Part shown: positions 54,938 to 64,000 of the stretch, in pieces | How positions within the stretch are numbered: position 1 is the stretch's first letter | How the letters are laid out: each line of letters starts with the position of its first letter | Assembly: GCA_036245525.1 (NCBI GenBank) | Contig: BTPG01000006.1 | Coordinates: forward strand, 72,621,526-72,685,525 | Reading direction: 5' to 3' | Length of the DNA stretch: 64,000 nucleotides | Source: Semisulcospira habei | Lineage: Eukaryota; Mollusca; Gastropoda; Semisulcospiridae | Made by a program: the position numbers and the translations under genes | Notes under the pieces: generated by a model | The model's database searches: none | Seen by the model: only the letters and a program-made list of their open reading frames with translations | What the model was told of the DNA's origin: nothing

Positions 54938-55313
54938 CAAGAGGCGGGGGCAGGGGATCTAACTGTTTGTCTGTCCAGCGCTGTGATTCCCCTTAGTTTT
55001 GAGTACAATTCTGCCAGCGCTAGCCTCACCTATCTGGTTTGTGAGTATCTATAACTCGAGGCAAATTTGTATCGTTACATTGTTGTGTAATGTTCTGTGC
55101 ATCTACTGTGGGAAATCAGGGTATTTACCCGACCACATAATTATAGTAGCGCACCTTCATGTTTGTGTATGTATGTTTCTCCTGCCTACTTCCTAAGTTC
55201 CGGAGAAAGACATGGGTTATATAAGAGACCTGATCCATTCTTTTTGAGGATGGAAATGATCGTCTTGTTCTATACCTGCGTTTTTCTCTGTGGGCTGGCG
55301 ATTGGGTGCCTGA
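54938..55313 (+). repeat. 376-bp repeat unit, copy 1
   Basis: The unit starts GGGGGCAGGGGATCTAACTG, contains AGCGCTGTGATTCCCC, CTATAACTCGAGGCAAATTT and TACTGTGGGAAATCAGGG, and ends TTTCTCTGTGGGCTGGCGAT. It is followed directly by copy 2. Confidence 0.75.
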
Positions 55314-55460
55314 TAGGCGGGGGCAGGGGATCTAACTGTTTGTCTGTCCAGCGCTGTGATTCCCCTTGGTTTGAGTACAATTCTGCCAGCGCTAGCCTCA
55401 CATATCTGGTTTGTGAGTATCTATAACTCGAGGCAAATTTGTATCGTTACATTGTTGTGT
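55314..55460 (+). repeat. 376-bp repeat unit, copy 2, split by a LINE
   Basis: The first 147 bp match copy 1 up to ACATTGTTGTGT. The LINE follows, and the unit resumes at 59042 with AATGTCTATGTGCATCTACT and GGGAAATCAGGATATTTA. Confidence 0.8.
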
Positions 55461-55491
55461 CTCTCTTGGCTTGACTTCGCGAACGAAGATT

Positions 55492-57603
55492 CTATAGGGC
55501 TTGCCCATGTCGTCTGCAGGCATTTTCGTGGCTGCGGAGGCCAATCCGGGACAGGCAGGTTCGACCGCAGTGGCTGCAGGGGAAGGTCTGGTCAGGATTC
55601 TGAGTTACGACAACTCTGTTTTTTCTTCTGAGCCGCTTGTCCTTAAGGTTAGCTCTGCGAGAGTCCTCAAAGGAGACGGCTGCCTTGTGAATGGTGGAGC
55701 GCCACGTGTCACGGTCCGCAGCAAGCGAAGACCACTGGCGGTGGTCGATTTGGCAGGCACTAAGTGACGTCTTGAGACCGTCTTTGTATCTCTTCTTTGG
55801 TGCCCCTCTGTCTCGGTGTCCAGTGGCGAGCTCGCCGAACAGAGTGATCTTGGGTAGGCGATGATCCTCCATCCTGGAGACGTGCCCCGCCCAGCGAAGC
55901 TGTGTCCGCAGCAGCAAAACCTCGATGCTCACAGTTTCCGCCTGTTCAAGGACCTCGACGTTGGTGACATAGTCACTCCAGTGAATGCTGAGGATGGTAC
56001 GCAGGCAGCGCTGGTGAAAGCGTTCGAGGAGTCGTAGTTGGCTGCGGTAGAGGGCCCAGGACTCGGAACCGTACAGCAGGGTGGTGAGGACGACAGCTCT
56101 GTACACGCTGATCTTGGTGCCTTTTTTCAGCTGTTGATTGTGCCACACCCGCTTGAATAGTCGCCCGAAAGCACTGTTCGCTTTTGCCAGCCTGTTGTCC
56201 AGCTCCTTGTCCAGCTTGGCGTCTGACGTGATGATGCAGCCAAGGTAGGTAAACTGGTGTACAGACTTCAGTTCGGACTCGCCGATGGTGATGTGGGGAG
56301 GGCGATGCTCTTCCTTGGGTGCCGGCTGATGAAGGACCTCTGTCTTTTTCAGACTGACCTCAAGTCCAAAGAGCTGGGCGGCATCTGCGAAGCAGGACGT
56401 AATGTGCTGCAAGGCCCTCTCTGTGTGTGCAACGAGGGCAGCGTCATCAGCAAAGAGCAGCGCACGAATCAGTTAGTCTAGGGTTTTCGTGTGGGCCTGC
56501 AGTCGTCTGAGGTTGAACAGGCTGCCATCGAGACGATACCTGATGTACACTGCGTCGTTATCGTCGAGGTCCACTGTGGCCTGCTTCAACATCATGCTGA
56601 AGAAGATGGTGAAGAGGGTCGGTGCCAGCACGCAGCCTTGCTTCACGCCGTTGCGAATGGGGAATGGTTCTGAGAGGTCACTGTTTAGTCTGACCTGGCC
56701 TTGCTGGTCCTCGTGGAGCTGGACGATCATGTTGAGGAACTTTGGGGGACAGCCTAGTCGCTCCAGGATCTGCCACATACCTTGCCTGCTCACAGTGTCA
56801 AACGCTTTTGTTAGGTCGACAAACGTTACGTACAGCCCTTTGTTCTGCTCGCGGCACTTCTCCTGAAGCTGCCTCAGCACAAAGACCATGTCGGTGGTAC
56901 TCCTGTTGGCTCTGAAGCCACACTGGCCCTCTGGGAGGTGGTCTTCAGCGATGGCAGGTACCAGCCGATTCAGGAGCAACCTTGCGATAATTTTCCCGGC
57001 AATGGACAGCAGGGTAATTCCACGATAATTTGAGCAGGCAGACTTCTCTCCTTTGTTCTTGTACAGGGTGATGATGACTGCATCACGGAGGTCCTTTGGT
57101 ACTGTTCCTTTTTCCCAGCAGCAGAGAAAGAGGTCGTGGAGCTTGTTGTGCAGTGCTGGGCCTCCATGTTTCCATATCTCTGGCGGGATTTTGTCAATGC
57201 CTGCTGCTTTGCCACTCTTGAGCTGGTGGATGGCTGTGAGGGTCTCTTCGGCGGTGGGCGGTTCGTCCAATTCAACCTTTAGTGGAAGGTGTGGGATTTG
57301 GAGGATGACTGTTTCTTGAACAGTGCGCTCAGCGCCGAAGAGGTCCTGAAAGTATTCCGACCAGCGGTTCAAGATGGAGGTATTATCTGTGAGGAGTGCC
57401 TGTCCATCAGCGCTTCGCAGGGGACTTTGTACCAGGTGCCTAGGGCCATACACTGCTTTCAGTGCTTCGTAGAAGCCCCTGTAGTCACCGTTGTCAGCGC
57501 AGAGCTGGGTCCTCTGTGCGAGTCTGGACCACCACTCGTTCTGGAGCTCTCTAAGCTTGAGCTGGAGACTGCTGCAGATGAGGCGGAAGGCAGACTTCTT
57601 CAC
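55492..57603 (-). pseudogene. Reverse transcriptase half of the third LINE, one in-frame stop
   Basis: Minus-strand motifs in order: GKAAGIDKIPPEIWKHGG, NYRGITLLSIAGKIIARLLL, GFRANRSTTDMVFVLRQLQ, TFVDLTKAFDTVSRQG, GVKQGCVLAPTLFTIF, then a TAA at 56473-56475 just before LIRALLFADDAAL (FADD at 56443-56454). The frame continues unbroken through FTYLGCIITSD and LRWAGHVSRMEDHRLPK to a terminal CSHCGRTCLSRIGLRSHENA zinc finger (C2-H-C type). Apart from the stop the 700-residue frame is open. The clade is not assigned; the FADD box and short tail resemble RTE relatives. Confidence 0.88.
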
Positions 57604-57757
57604 AGGGCAGGAAGGCTGGGCTAGGTGGGCCTGGTGGGCGGCTCTTTTTTTTTTGCTAGAAGTTCCTGGATCTCAAAGTGGTTTTCGTCAAACCAGTCTT
57701 TGTTCCTCTTTCTAGCAAAGCCCAAGACTTCCACAGAAGATTTTACAATAGCAGTTT

Positions 57758-58678
57758 TCAGTTGTTCCCAGAGTGTTTCAGGGGAGGAGTCTGCTGGATC
57801 AACTGTGTCTTTGAGCATGCGCTGTAAATCGGTCTAAAGGGCAGCTTTCTTGTCGTCACGCTGAAGGCTGGCACCATCAAGCTTTTTCTTGGGGGGGGGG
57901 GTTCTTGGGTTTCAGCTTGAGGCGGAGCTGCGCTGGGCATCACTCTGGTGAGGAGGACGTCACTGCGGTCCCTCTGACGCACTAGGACATAGTCGATAAG
58001 GTGCCAGTGCTTGGAGCGAGGATGCATCCAGGTGGTCTTTCGACTGTCTTTTTGCTGGAAAGTAGTGTTGGTGATGACAAGTTGCTGCTCTGCACAGAGC
58101 TCCAACAGTAGGCGACCATTGTCATTGCAGTTCCCAACGCATTGCTTGCCGAGGACTCCTTTCCAGGCTTCAGAGTCTTGGCCCACTCTGGCGTTGAAGT
58201 CGCCAAGGATGACGACTTTGTCGTCTGCAGGGGTGCTCTGCAGGAGGCTGCGCAGGTCAGAGTAGAACTTGTCTTTTTTTGCAGGCTCTGCCAGGAGGGT
58301 TGGGGAGTACACACTGAGTAGGGTGACGTATTGCTGGTGTCTCAGTGGGAGGCGCATGGACATGATGCGGTCGGAGTGACCCGTTGGTAGGTTTTCCAAC
58401 TTAGTCGCAATGGGGGTCTTCACCATGAAGCCCACGCCTGAGAGCCGTCTTTCTGATGCAGGCCTGCCTGACCAGTAGAGGGTGTAGCCAGCACCAAGTT
58501 CTTGGAGGCTGCCTTCCTCCGGGAGGCGTACTTCGCTGAGCGCGGCAATGTCGATGTTTAACCTCCGCAATTCATGGGCAATGAGGGCGGAGCGACGTTC
58601 AGGGCGTCCGCTGTCTGCTGTGTCGAGCATGGTTCGGATGTTCCAGCATGCTACGTTGAGTCCGGTCGTCGTCGTCAT
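57758..58678 (-). pseudogene. APE endonuclease half of the third LINE, frameshifted at its end
   Basis: The start at 58678 gives MTTTTGLNVACWNIRTMLD. Endonuclease motifs are NIDIAALSEVRLPEEGS, LLSVYSPTLLAEP, VVILGDFNARVGQD and KTTWMHPRSKHWHLIDYVLV. After about residue 265 the frame breaks at the C-run near 57890 and again near 57830 and 57620. The linker (WEQLKTAIVKSSVEVLGFAR) is in another frame at 57621-57818. Confidence 0.88.
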
Positions 58679-59041
58679 GAGAGTGGATCCATTGTTTTTT
58701 CTTGTTTTCTGACCACATGAGAAGATGCCCGTTGACCGCGGCTAGCCAACTGGGGTTACGAGGGGATGAGCTTTGGTTAGGCCACCTTTTCTAGGCCGCC
58801 CCTCTCCGTGTGGAGCAAGCAGTGCTGTCCCTAGAGAAGGCTGCTTGGTCGTTCAGGGTGTGCCGAGTGACGTTGTCATCCCGGCCCAGGTCAACATCAG
58901 GCGACCAATATCCTGAACCACCTGCATGCAGGTTTGAGACTGCGGCTTCCAGTGACATCTTTCACCTGCCGTTTTGCCCCTTGCCCATCGCTACAGGACT
59001 TGGAAAGTTCAGCCCACGGACTATGACACTGATTGTTGTGT

Positions 59042-60149
59042 AATGTCTATGTGCATCTACTGTGGGAAATCAGGATATTTAAGAATAAGAGTACTTTATT
59101 ATCTCAAAAAGAGAAATTCTTTTTGCGACCTCAGGTGCAACTCGCAATCACACACACTCACACGACAGTTTTAAAACAAATGGACAATGGCTCGGGACGG
59201 GTGAAGCCCGTCGCCAAGGGGCGTCTAATGGCCAGCACCAACGGCCCCAACCCGACCTGAACCTCCCTAACACAAGCAAACTAAAAACGGTTTTATCTTA
59301 GTATCTCTATAACACATAATATAATGTTTTTAAACTTTCTGCTTGGCTGAGACTAGTTACACAAATAACAAAAATACGCACAAAAAAAAAAAAAAAAAAG
59401 ACGAATACTTTCACAGTTGCTACCTGGGGGCCCGTCGCCATAAGAACAGCGCCGGCTATTAGACAGTCGCTCCGGCATAAACAGTCACCACCTTAATTAT
59501 AACTTAACTAGTTTATAACTTCATAGTAATTTTTAAAGCAATAGTAGTAGGACTACATCATTAACGTAAAAGCAGTCCAAAATGGTTTCTAAAGAGTACA
59601 CACTGGCAGGCTGTTCAGTAAGAAACAGTCGCTGCGTCTGGGAGGTGTCTGTCATCACATCATTCGGCTGGAATGTGAGGCCTGAAGCTTGCTGGTATTC
59701 GCTTCGTCGAATGCACTAGCGCTATTCCCTAGGCCAGTGATGTTGAGCGTGGCGTGCGGGGAAGAGTGAGTGAGTATAGATTGCTTTACGTCCCGCAAGC
59801 GACAAAGGCCTTCTCAGGACGTGCCTGCGCTAAATGAAGAAAAGAACTGCAAGAAGCGCAGACAGGAGGGAGAATTTCAAAAGAAAAATACAGATGATGA
59901 AAGGGGAGAAAAGCACGTTGGTTGTATTGCCACCGCATAACGCGCGCTGTTCTTCTAATATCCACATGGTACAGCAAGAATCTGCGTGTATCAACTCCCA
60001 GCATCGCACAGCGGATAAAATCCATTAACAATTATTGCACATCAAATTGCCAAAAGTCATCAAAAAGAAATACCGGTCGTGATGCAGCATCACATTTGCC
60101 GGCCAGGGCCTGACATCGAGTATCAAACGAAGGTACAATGTCTGTTTAG
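59042..60149. other. Repeat remnants, no gene
   Basis: The rest of repeat copy 2 ends near 59080. At 59777-59830 TTGCTTTACGTCCCGCAAGC and CAGGACGTGCCTGCG match 36905-36975. The remainder is unremarkable AT-rich DNA with a poly-A run at 59380-59399. Confidence 0.4.
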
Positions 60150-60437
60150 TACTGCCACATATAGTAGCGCACCTTCATGTTTGTGTATGTATGTTTCTCC
60201 TGCCTACTTCCTAAGTTCCGGAGAAAGACATGGGTTATATAAGAGACCTGATCCATTCTTTTTGAGGATGGAAATGATCGTCTTGTTCTATACCTGCGTA
60301 TTTCTCTGTGGGCTGGCGATTGGGCCTGATAGGCGGGGGCAGGGGATCTAACTGTTTGTCTGTCCAGCGCTGTGATTCCCCTTGGTTTGAGTACAATTCT
60401 GCCAGCGCTAGCCTCACCTATCTGGTTTGTGAGTATC
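60150..60437 (+). repeat. 376-bp repeat unit, copy 3 (partial)
   Basis: It matches 55137-55420 closely (TAGTAGCGCACCTTCATGTT to TATCTGGTTTGTGAGTATCT). It is followed by half an AGGCATAGAT palindrome arm at 60440. Confidence 0.75.
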
Positions 60438-60784
60438 TCCAAGAGGCATAGATCCTCGTGACCCCCAGTAAATACAGTACTAATAAGGTTCTGAGGTGGA
60501 CGCCGGCCGTGAACTATGATTTCAGATGCGAAGCACGGAATATGATCTGTACACAGTTTTGACACAGTTTAGTGGATATTCGATTGATTGATTGAACGAC
60601 GGATCGATCAATCAATCGATCGATTGTGCATTGCTTATTGTGAGACGCGGTGTAGGTAGACTGATGTATGGAGTTGGTCATTCGGGGTTTAATACTGAAT
60701 ACTGATTCTACCCGAGGACCGAAATGACTCCCCAAATTTTAAAGTTGCCCTCACCTCTGAAGGACTGTATTACAGTTCTAGAGA

Positions 60785-60860
60785 CAGATCGAACGTGATA
60801 GTTCAAGGGTGGTGCCAGAATAGCTTGGCGCACCACTCTTGAACTATCTTGTTCGATCCA
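60785..60860. repeat. Family A palindrome with deleted centre (A11)
   Basis: CAGATCGAACGTGATAGTTC, GGGTGGTGCCAGAATAGC and TTGGCG run directly into CACCACTCTTGAACTATC and TTGTTCGATCC. The inner right arm is missing. The GAACGTG/TTGTTC outer pair is changed together relative to GACCATG. Confidence 0.65.
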
Positions 60861-60892
60861 TGTCTTGCTGTGGTGTGTCCGGGCTGAATGAG

Positions 60893-61048
60893 TTAAAGGC
60901 GTCCACGGCACCGGAGTGATAATGGACGGCCCTACCGGGCGGGTTATCAGAGGCAGGCTATTACGGCTATAGAGTACGACCTGAACACTGATCAATTCGG
61001 CCGCACTGCAACTGTGATATACCAGCACCTTTATAACGGACATGCTAC
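60893..61048 (-). mobile_element. SINE body fragment
   Basis: GCGTCCACGGCACCGGAGTG, GACGGCCCTACCGGGCGGGTT and GTACGACCTGAACACTGATC match the body of the SINE at 61747-62076. The tRNA-related head is absent. Confidence 0.6.
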
Positions 61049-61746
61049 TCGTTTTGCCTGGACTCAGACTGCTGCTGGGCCGGCCATACTATACTGATTC
61101 AGTTGTTTACTGTGACCGATTTCCCGGTCGCTGTTACCTTGAGGGCCAAAATAGTGTTGTGTCTCGACTTTAGACCCCGGCTTACGTCAACTGATGATTG
61201 AAAAGCCGTGGCACTAAACAAAGTGACTTGTTCTGTAAATGATTCGGACCCGGGCCGCCGCTGTTGTCACCGAGGCCGGAACTGCAGTCACACGGGTTGT
61301 CTTCCTCGCGGATTCCGCGGCTACAGCTGATCAACGGTAGCGAATCGAGGGAGACAAGTGTGAGGTACAAGTACTCAGTGAAGCCTGATACGGTAGAAGC
61401 CTGATATGATGATTCAGTTGAAGCCTGATATGATCAGCCTTTGTAACAAGCCAGGATGGCCCGTGCGACATGTCACATCGAACCGGGGTCAACGTTGCCC
61501 GTCGGCCCGATTGCCTTTTGCGCATTGGCAGACGACGTCGGCCCGATGACCTTTTGCGCATTAGGTTGACGATCGCTAACTCAAACACTCGCTAAATTCA
61601 TCACTCCAAACCGGGCTCTGACCATGAACACATTTGGCCGGCGTGGCAATTCACAGTCAAGTTTACGCGGTCGTGAGATAGGAACACGTCTATCCCAGTA
61701 TGCAAAGGCCCTCGGGCCTGATATCGGGCTAACATCGGCCCGTGAG

Positions 61747-62076
61747 TTGGTTGGTTGGTTAGTTCGGGTTTAACGTCCACAGTACCGTGAGGTGATCATG
61801 GACGGCCCTGACGGGAGGGTTATGGGGGACAGGGAAATCAATTGCCTATGGAATACGACCTGAACACTGATCAACTCAGGCGCACTCCAACTGTGCCACT
61901 TTGATTTACCAGGACCGTGCCTTTCAACGGGCATGCTATTGAACAAATCCGTTTTTTCCCCCTGGATTGTGAGTCCAGCCTACCGGGGCCGGGACGGGAT
62001 TCGAACCCACGACCCGGCGATTCCCTTCGCTCTCCTGCTCCGAAGTTTAACCGCCTGAGCTATTTCGGACTCATTG
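61747..62076 (-). mobile_element. tRNA-derived SINE, copy 2, with target duplication
   Basis: On the minus strand the head reads AAATAGCTCAGGCGGTTAAA (A box) and GTGGGTTCGAATCCC (B box), the RNA polymerase III promoter of tRNA-derived SINEs. The body and a (CCAA)n tail follow. TCGGCCCGTGAG at 61735-61746 and TCGGCCCGCGTGAG at 62077-62090 are probably the target duplication with a 2-base change. Confidence 0.75.
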
Positions 62077-62455
62077 TCGGCCCGCGTGAGTACAGTGTAT
62101 TTTGTTTACTAGGATGTCCATTACGCCTGAGTCATCATCGACTCGATCCGGGCCGTTAGCGTACGAAGCAAAACAATGACGCGGACTGATCTGGCGTGAA
62201 TCACTATGATGTTTTGACGCGTACCACCGTTATCTGGCATGTTTGTTCCAACAGAGCCATACAGTCGACTTCGCGTATAACAAGGCCGAATATTACAAGA
62301 CATATAAAACTTGTTTCAATGGTCCCGACACCGACTACAGCTTTTCCTGTGTGAATTACTTTACTTATAACAACTTGAACTTCGGATATAACACTAAACA
62401 TGACAAGAACAGAAGTGGTCCGCTGGTCAAGTGATTTGTTATATCCGACGTTTAC

Positions 62456-62640
62456 ATAATAATAATAATAATAATTAGCTTTGATAAAGCGCTGTTCTCA
62501 GAAAAAAACACTGGACTCACTGCACATGCACTGAAAAATGAGCACACTCTCTCTGCCGCTCACTCGGACACACGCACAATAACACCGTGACACCACTTTA
62601 ATTAAACCACCCCATCCCTTCCCAACACCTTGCATTCACT
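62456..62640. mobile_element. Short element with (AAT)n end, second copy
   Basis: AATAATAATAATAATTAGC, AAGCGCTGTTCTCAG, CACTGGACTCACTGC and ACCACCCCATCCC match 2494-2645 in order. The inner part has AAAGCGC in place of ATAGCAC. Confidence 0.6.
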
Positions 62641-62761
62641 TGCCTGTCTCGAAACTGAAAGAAAAAGTCAGTTAACCCTTTTAGCTCCAATGCCCCATTT
62701 CAGTTCTCAAATTTGGGAGGTGTTGCCGCCTAACGACTATGTACCAGTTGTAGGAGATGGC

Positions 62762-62860
62762 CGATTGATCATGATAATTCAAGGGTAGTGACAGGTGAGC
62801 TTGGCGCCTTCAGGCGCCAAGCTCATCTGGCACTACCCTTGAATTATCATGATCAATCCA
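62762..62860. repeat. Family A palindrome (A12)
   Basis: GATTGATCATGATAATTCAA, AGCTTGGCGCCTTCAGGCGCC and its complements form the longest uninterrupted outer stem of the family (GATTGATCATGATAATTCAAG with its exact inverse). The inner TGAGCTTGG/CCAAGCTCA pairs where others have TAGCTTGG/CCAAGCTA. Confidence 0.75.
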
Positions 62861-64000
62861 TCTCATGCTGCCGGCAGGGTCCCGGGGTTAAATGGGTTAG
62901 CAGTTTTCTAGGAAAAAGTATGTGCTACATGTTAAACGCCTGACTGACAAAAAGGACTAAGGAAGTCCTCAACTGAGTGAATTTTGAGCAGACTGACAGT
63001 GTGGGCAGATCAGTTCAGTCAGCAGTTCGACCGGCTGCTGTAGAAAATAAGTACATAGAAAATCCGCCTGTAATTTCTGTTTGTATCATGTCTACTTTGA
63101 ACTGACAAGCTAGCGAAAATTTGTTAAGTTGTGTTGCCCTTGTCCCGGCATCAGTTTGGCCGAAGCTAATCGCGGTCTTTCTTTCTTTCCGAGTGCGGCG
63201 ATTGGACTGAATTTCTCGGCGCGGCTCTCCGGACTCGGACACTGCACTCCGCCATCCGTGTCTGTACTGAATAGTAAGGCCGAACTGACTTGTCAGTGTA
63301 GAACTGTAAGAAGACTCAGTACTAAAGCAAAGAGAAGTTCATAATTCCGTTGTACGGGTTTCGGTAAAAGTACAGCCGGCATACGTGCGAACTGGCGTAT
63401 GAACAAACTGTTTAGTCTGGCTTGTAATCATGGATTTCAGCTTGCGAGTCAAGTGAGGCTAAAATCTACACTCTACAGTTTTTCTTCGTCTAAAGACCAT
63501 ATAGATCTAAGTTGTTGTGGGTGGTAGCCTTTGTCTGCACTGAAGAGGCATAGATACGGCGCATACTGATGAGAATCTATGCCTCTTGTAGATCTGTCCG
63601 ATCAAAGGAAAAGCCGACACATTCCGAAAAGTCGGTCAGTGATCATTGCACATGGTAGCCACCTTAAAAGTCGGTCATGTGTACACGGCCCGCCCAGGAC
63701 GGGCGTGCTCTGTCTAACATGTCCTTTGAAAGGTCATCAGTAGTAAACGGTCCGTTGAAAGCGCCTGGCAACTGAATCAAAAGTGGCACAGTGGCAGCCC
63801 GGTGCCCCTGAATTGATTAATGTGCAGGTTGTACTCCATCGGCAAAACGCTGTCCCTGTCGGATCTAGAATGCGCCCCTAAGTTAGGGCCGTCCCGGCCG
63901 CATAGTTCATCACTCCGGTGCCGTGGACGTTAAATCCCCTAATCAACCAATCAAGTTATAATAAATCAAAGCGGCACAACTGCAGTGCGCCTGAATTGAT
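62861..64000. other. Right end of window: SINE pieces and one palindrome fragment
   Basis: No gene is supported. A partial AGGCATAGAT copy (GAAGAGGCATAGATACGGCG to AGAATCTATGCCTCTTG) is at 63543-63590. From about 63680 to the end, fragments of the SINE body lie in the opposite orientation to copy 2 (GTGCCGTGGACGTTAAATCC at 63920). The last 30 bases repeat another SINE portion. Confidence 0.45.

Larger units (their letters stand above)
55461..59031 (-). mobile_element. Third LINE, full length, 10-bp target duplication
   Basis: ATTGTTGTGT is present at 55451-55460 and 59032-59041, so both ends are fixed. On the minus strand a 350-bp leader (59031-58679) precedes an endonuclease frame, a reverse transcriptase frame and a C-terminal zinc finger. 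The element ends AAGTCAAGCCAAGAGAG after a small CTTCGTTCGCGAAG hairpin. A C-run at 57889-57900 interrupts the coding region. Confidence 0.88.

Noticed and set aside
500..63590. A CRISPR-like reading of the repeated palindromes
   Set aside because: The copies are dispersed over 60 kb without regular spacing or cas genes, in an intron-containing animal sequence.

Overview
The window is animal nuclear DNA, most likely from a mollusc and probably a marine gastropod. The evidence is intron-split genes with GT/AG junctions, long AT-rich introns, three kinds of non-LTR retrotransposon, tRNA-derived SINEs, a THAP transposase paired with a SWIM-YqaJ nuclease, and a RAG1-N-terminal-like zinc-binding protein of a kind described from sea-slug transposons. 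Nothing bacterial or viral was seen. The species call is inference.

Only two host genes can be supported. On the + strand, positions 293-5543 hold the last three coding exons of an SLC45-type sugar/proton transporter; its earlier exons lie outside the window. On the - strand, 30704 down to 21312 is a complete three-exon gene of 309 codons whose phases agree across both introns. I do not recognise that product. The two genes are convergent, and the 15.8 kb between them is made of transposon pieces.

From left to right: 0.5-9.2 kb is the SLC45 3' end with a 163-bp tandem repeat, a pogo/Tigger-type non-autonomous element (6181-7070) and many short palindromes. 9.4-12.7 kb is a GC-rich, decayed element with a tyrosine recombinase of DIRS type. 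12.7-15.4 kb is an element with long inverted repeats enclosing a RAG1-N-like gene. 21-31 kb is the unknown minus-strand gene; its 8-kb first intron contains a broken CR1/L2-like LINE (about 25.5-29.2 kb) and a 344-bp RTE fragment with a 12-bp target duplication. 34.58-44.03 kb is a 9.45-kb ISL2EU-like DNA transposon: a THAP-DDE transposase starts at its left end and a SWIM-YqaJ nuclease starts at its right end, converging, with a PHD-finger frame and a second SWIM remnant between them. 45.2-46.9 kb is a strongly strand-skewed block with an unidentified 424-codon open frame. 47.7-51.07 kb is an almost intact RTE retrotransposon. 54.9-60.4 kb is a 376-bp repeat whose second copy is split by a third LINE (55461-59031) with a 10-bp target duplication. 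The rest is SINEs and palindromes.

The most unusual pattern is the abundance of short palindromic elements (about 70-210 bp), roughly 30 copies in several sequence families. Many end in TTAACYCWTT-like sequence with TTAA at the edge. Within a copy the two arms match each other even where that copy differs from its relatives. All functions here are judged by eye from motifs; no database search was possible.
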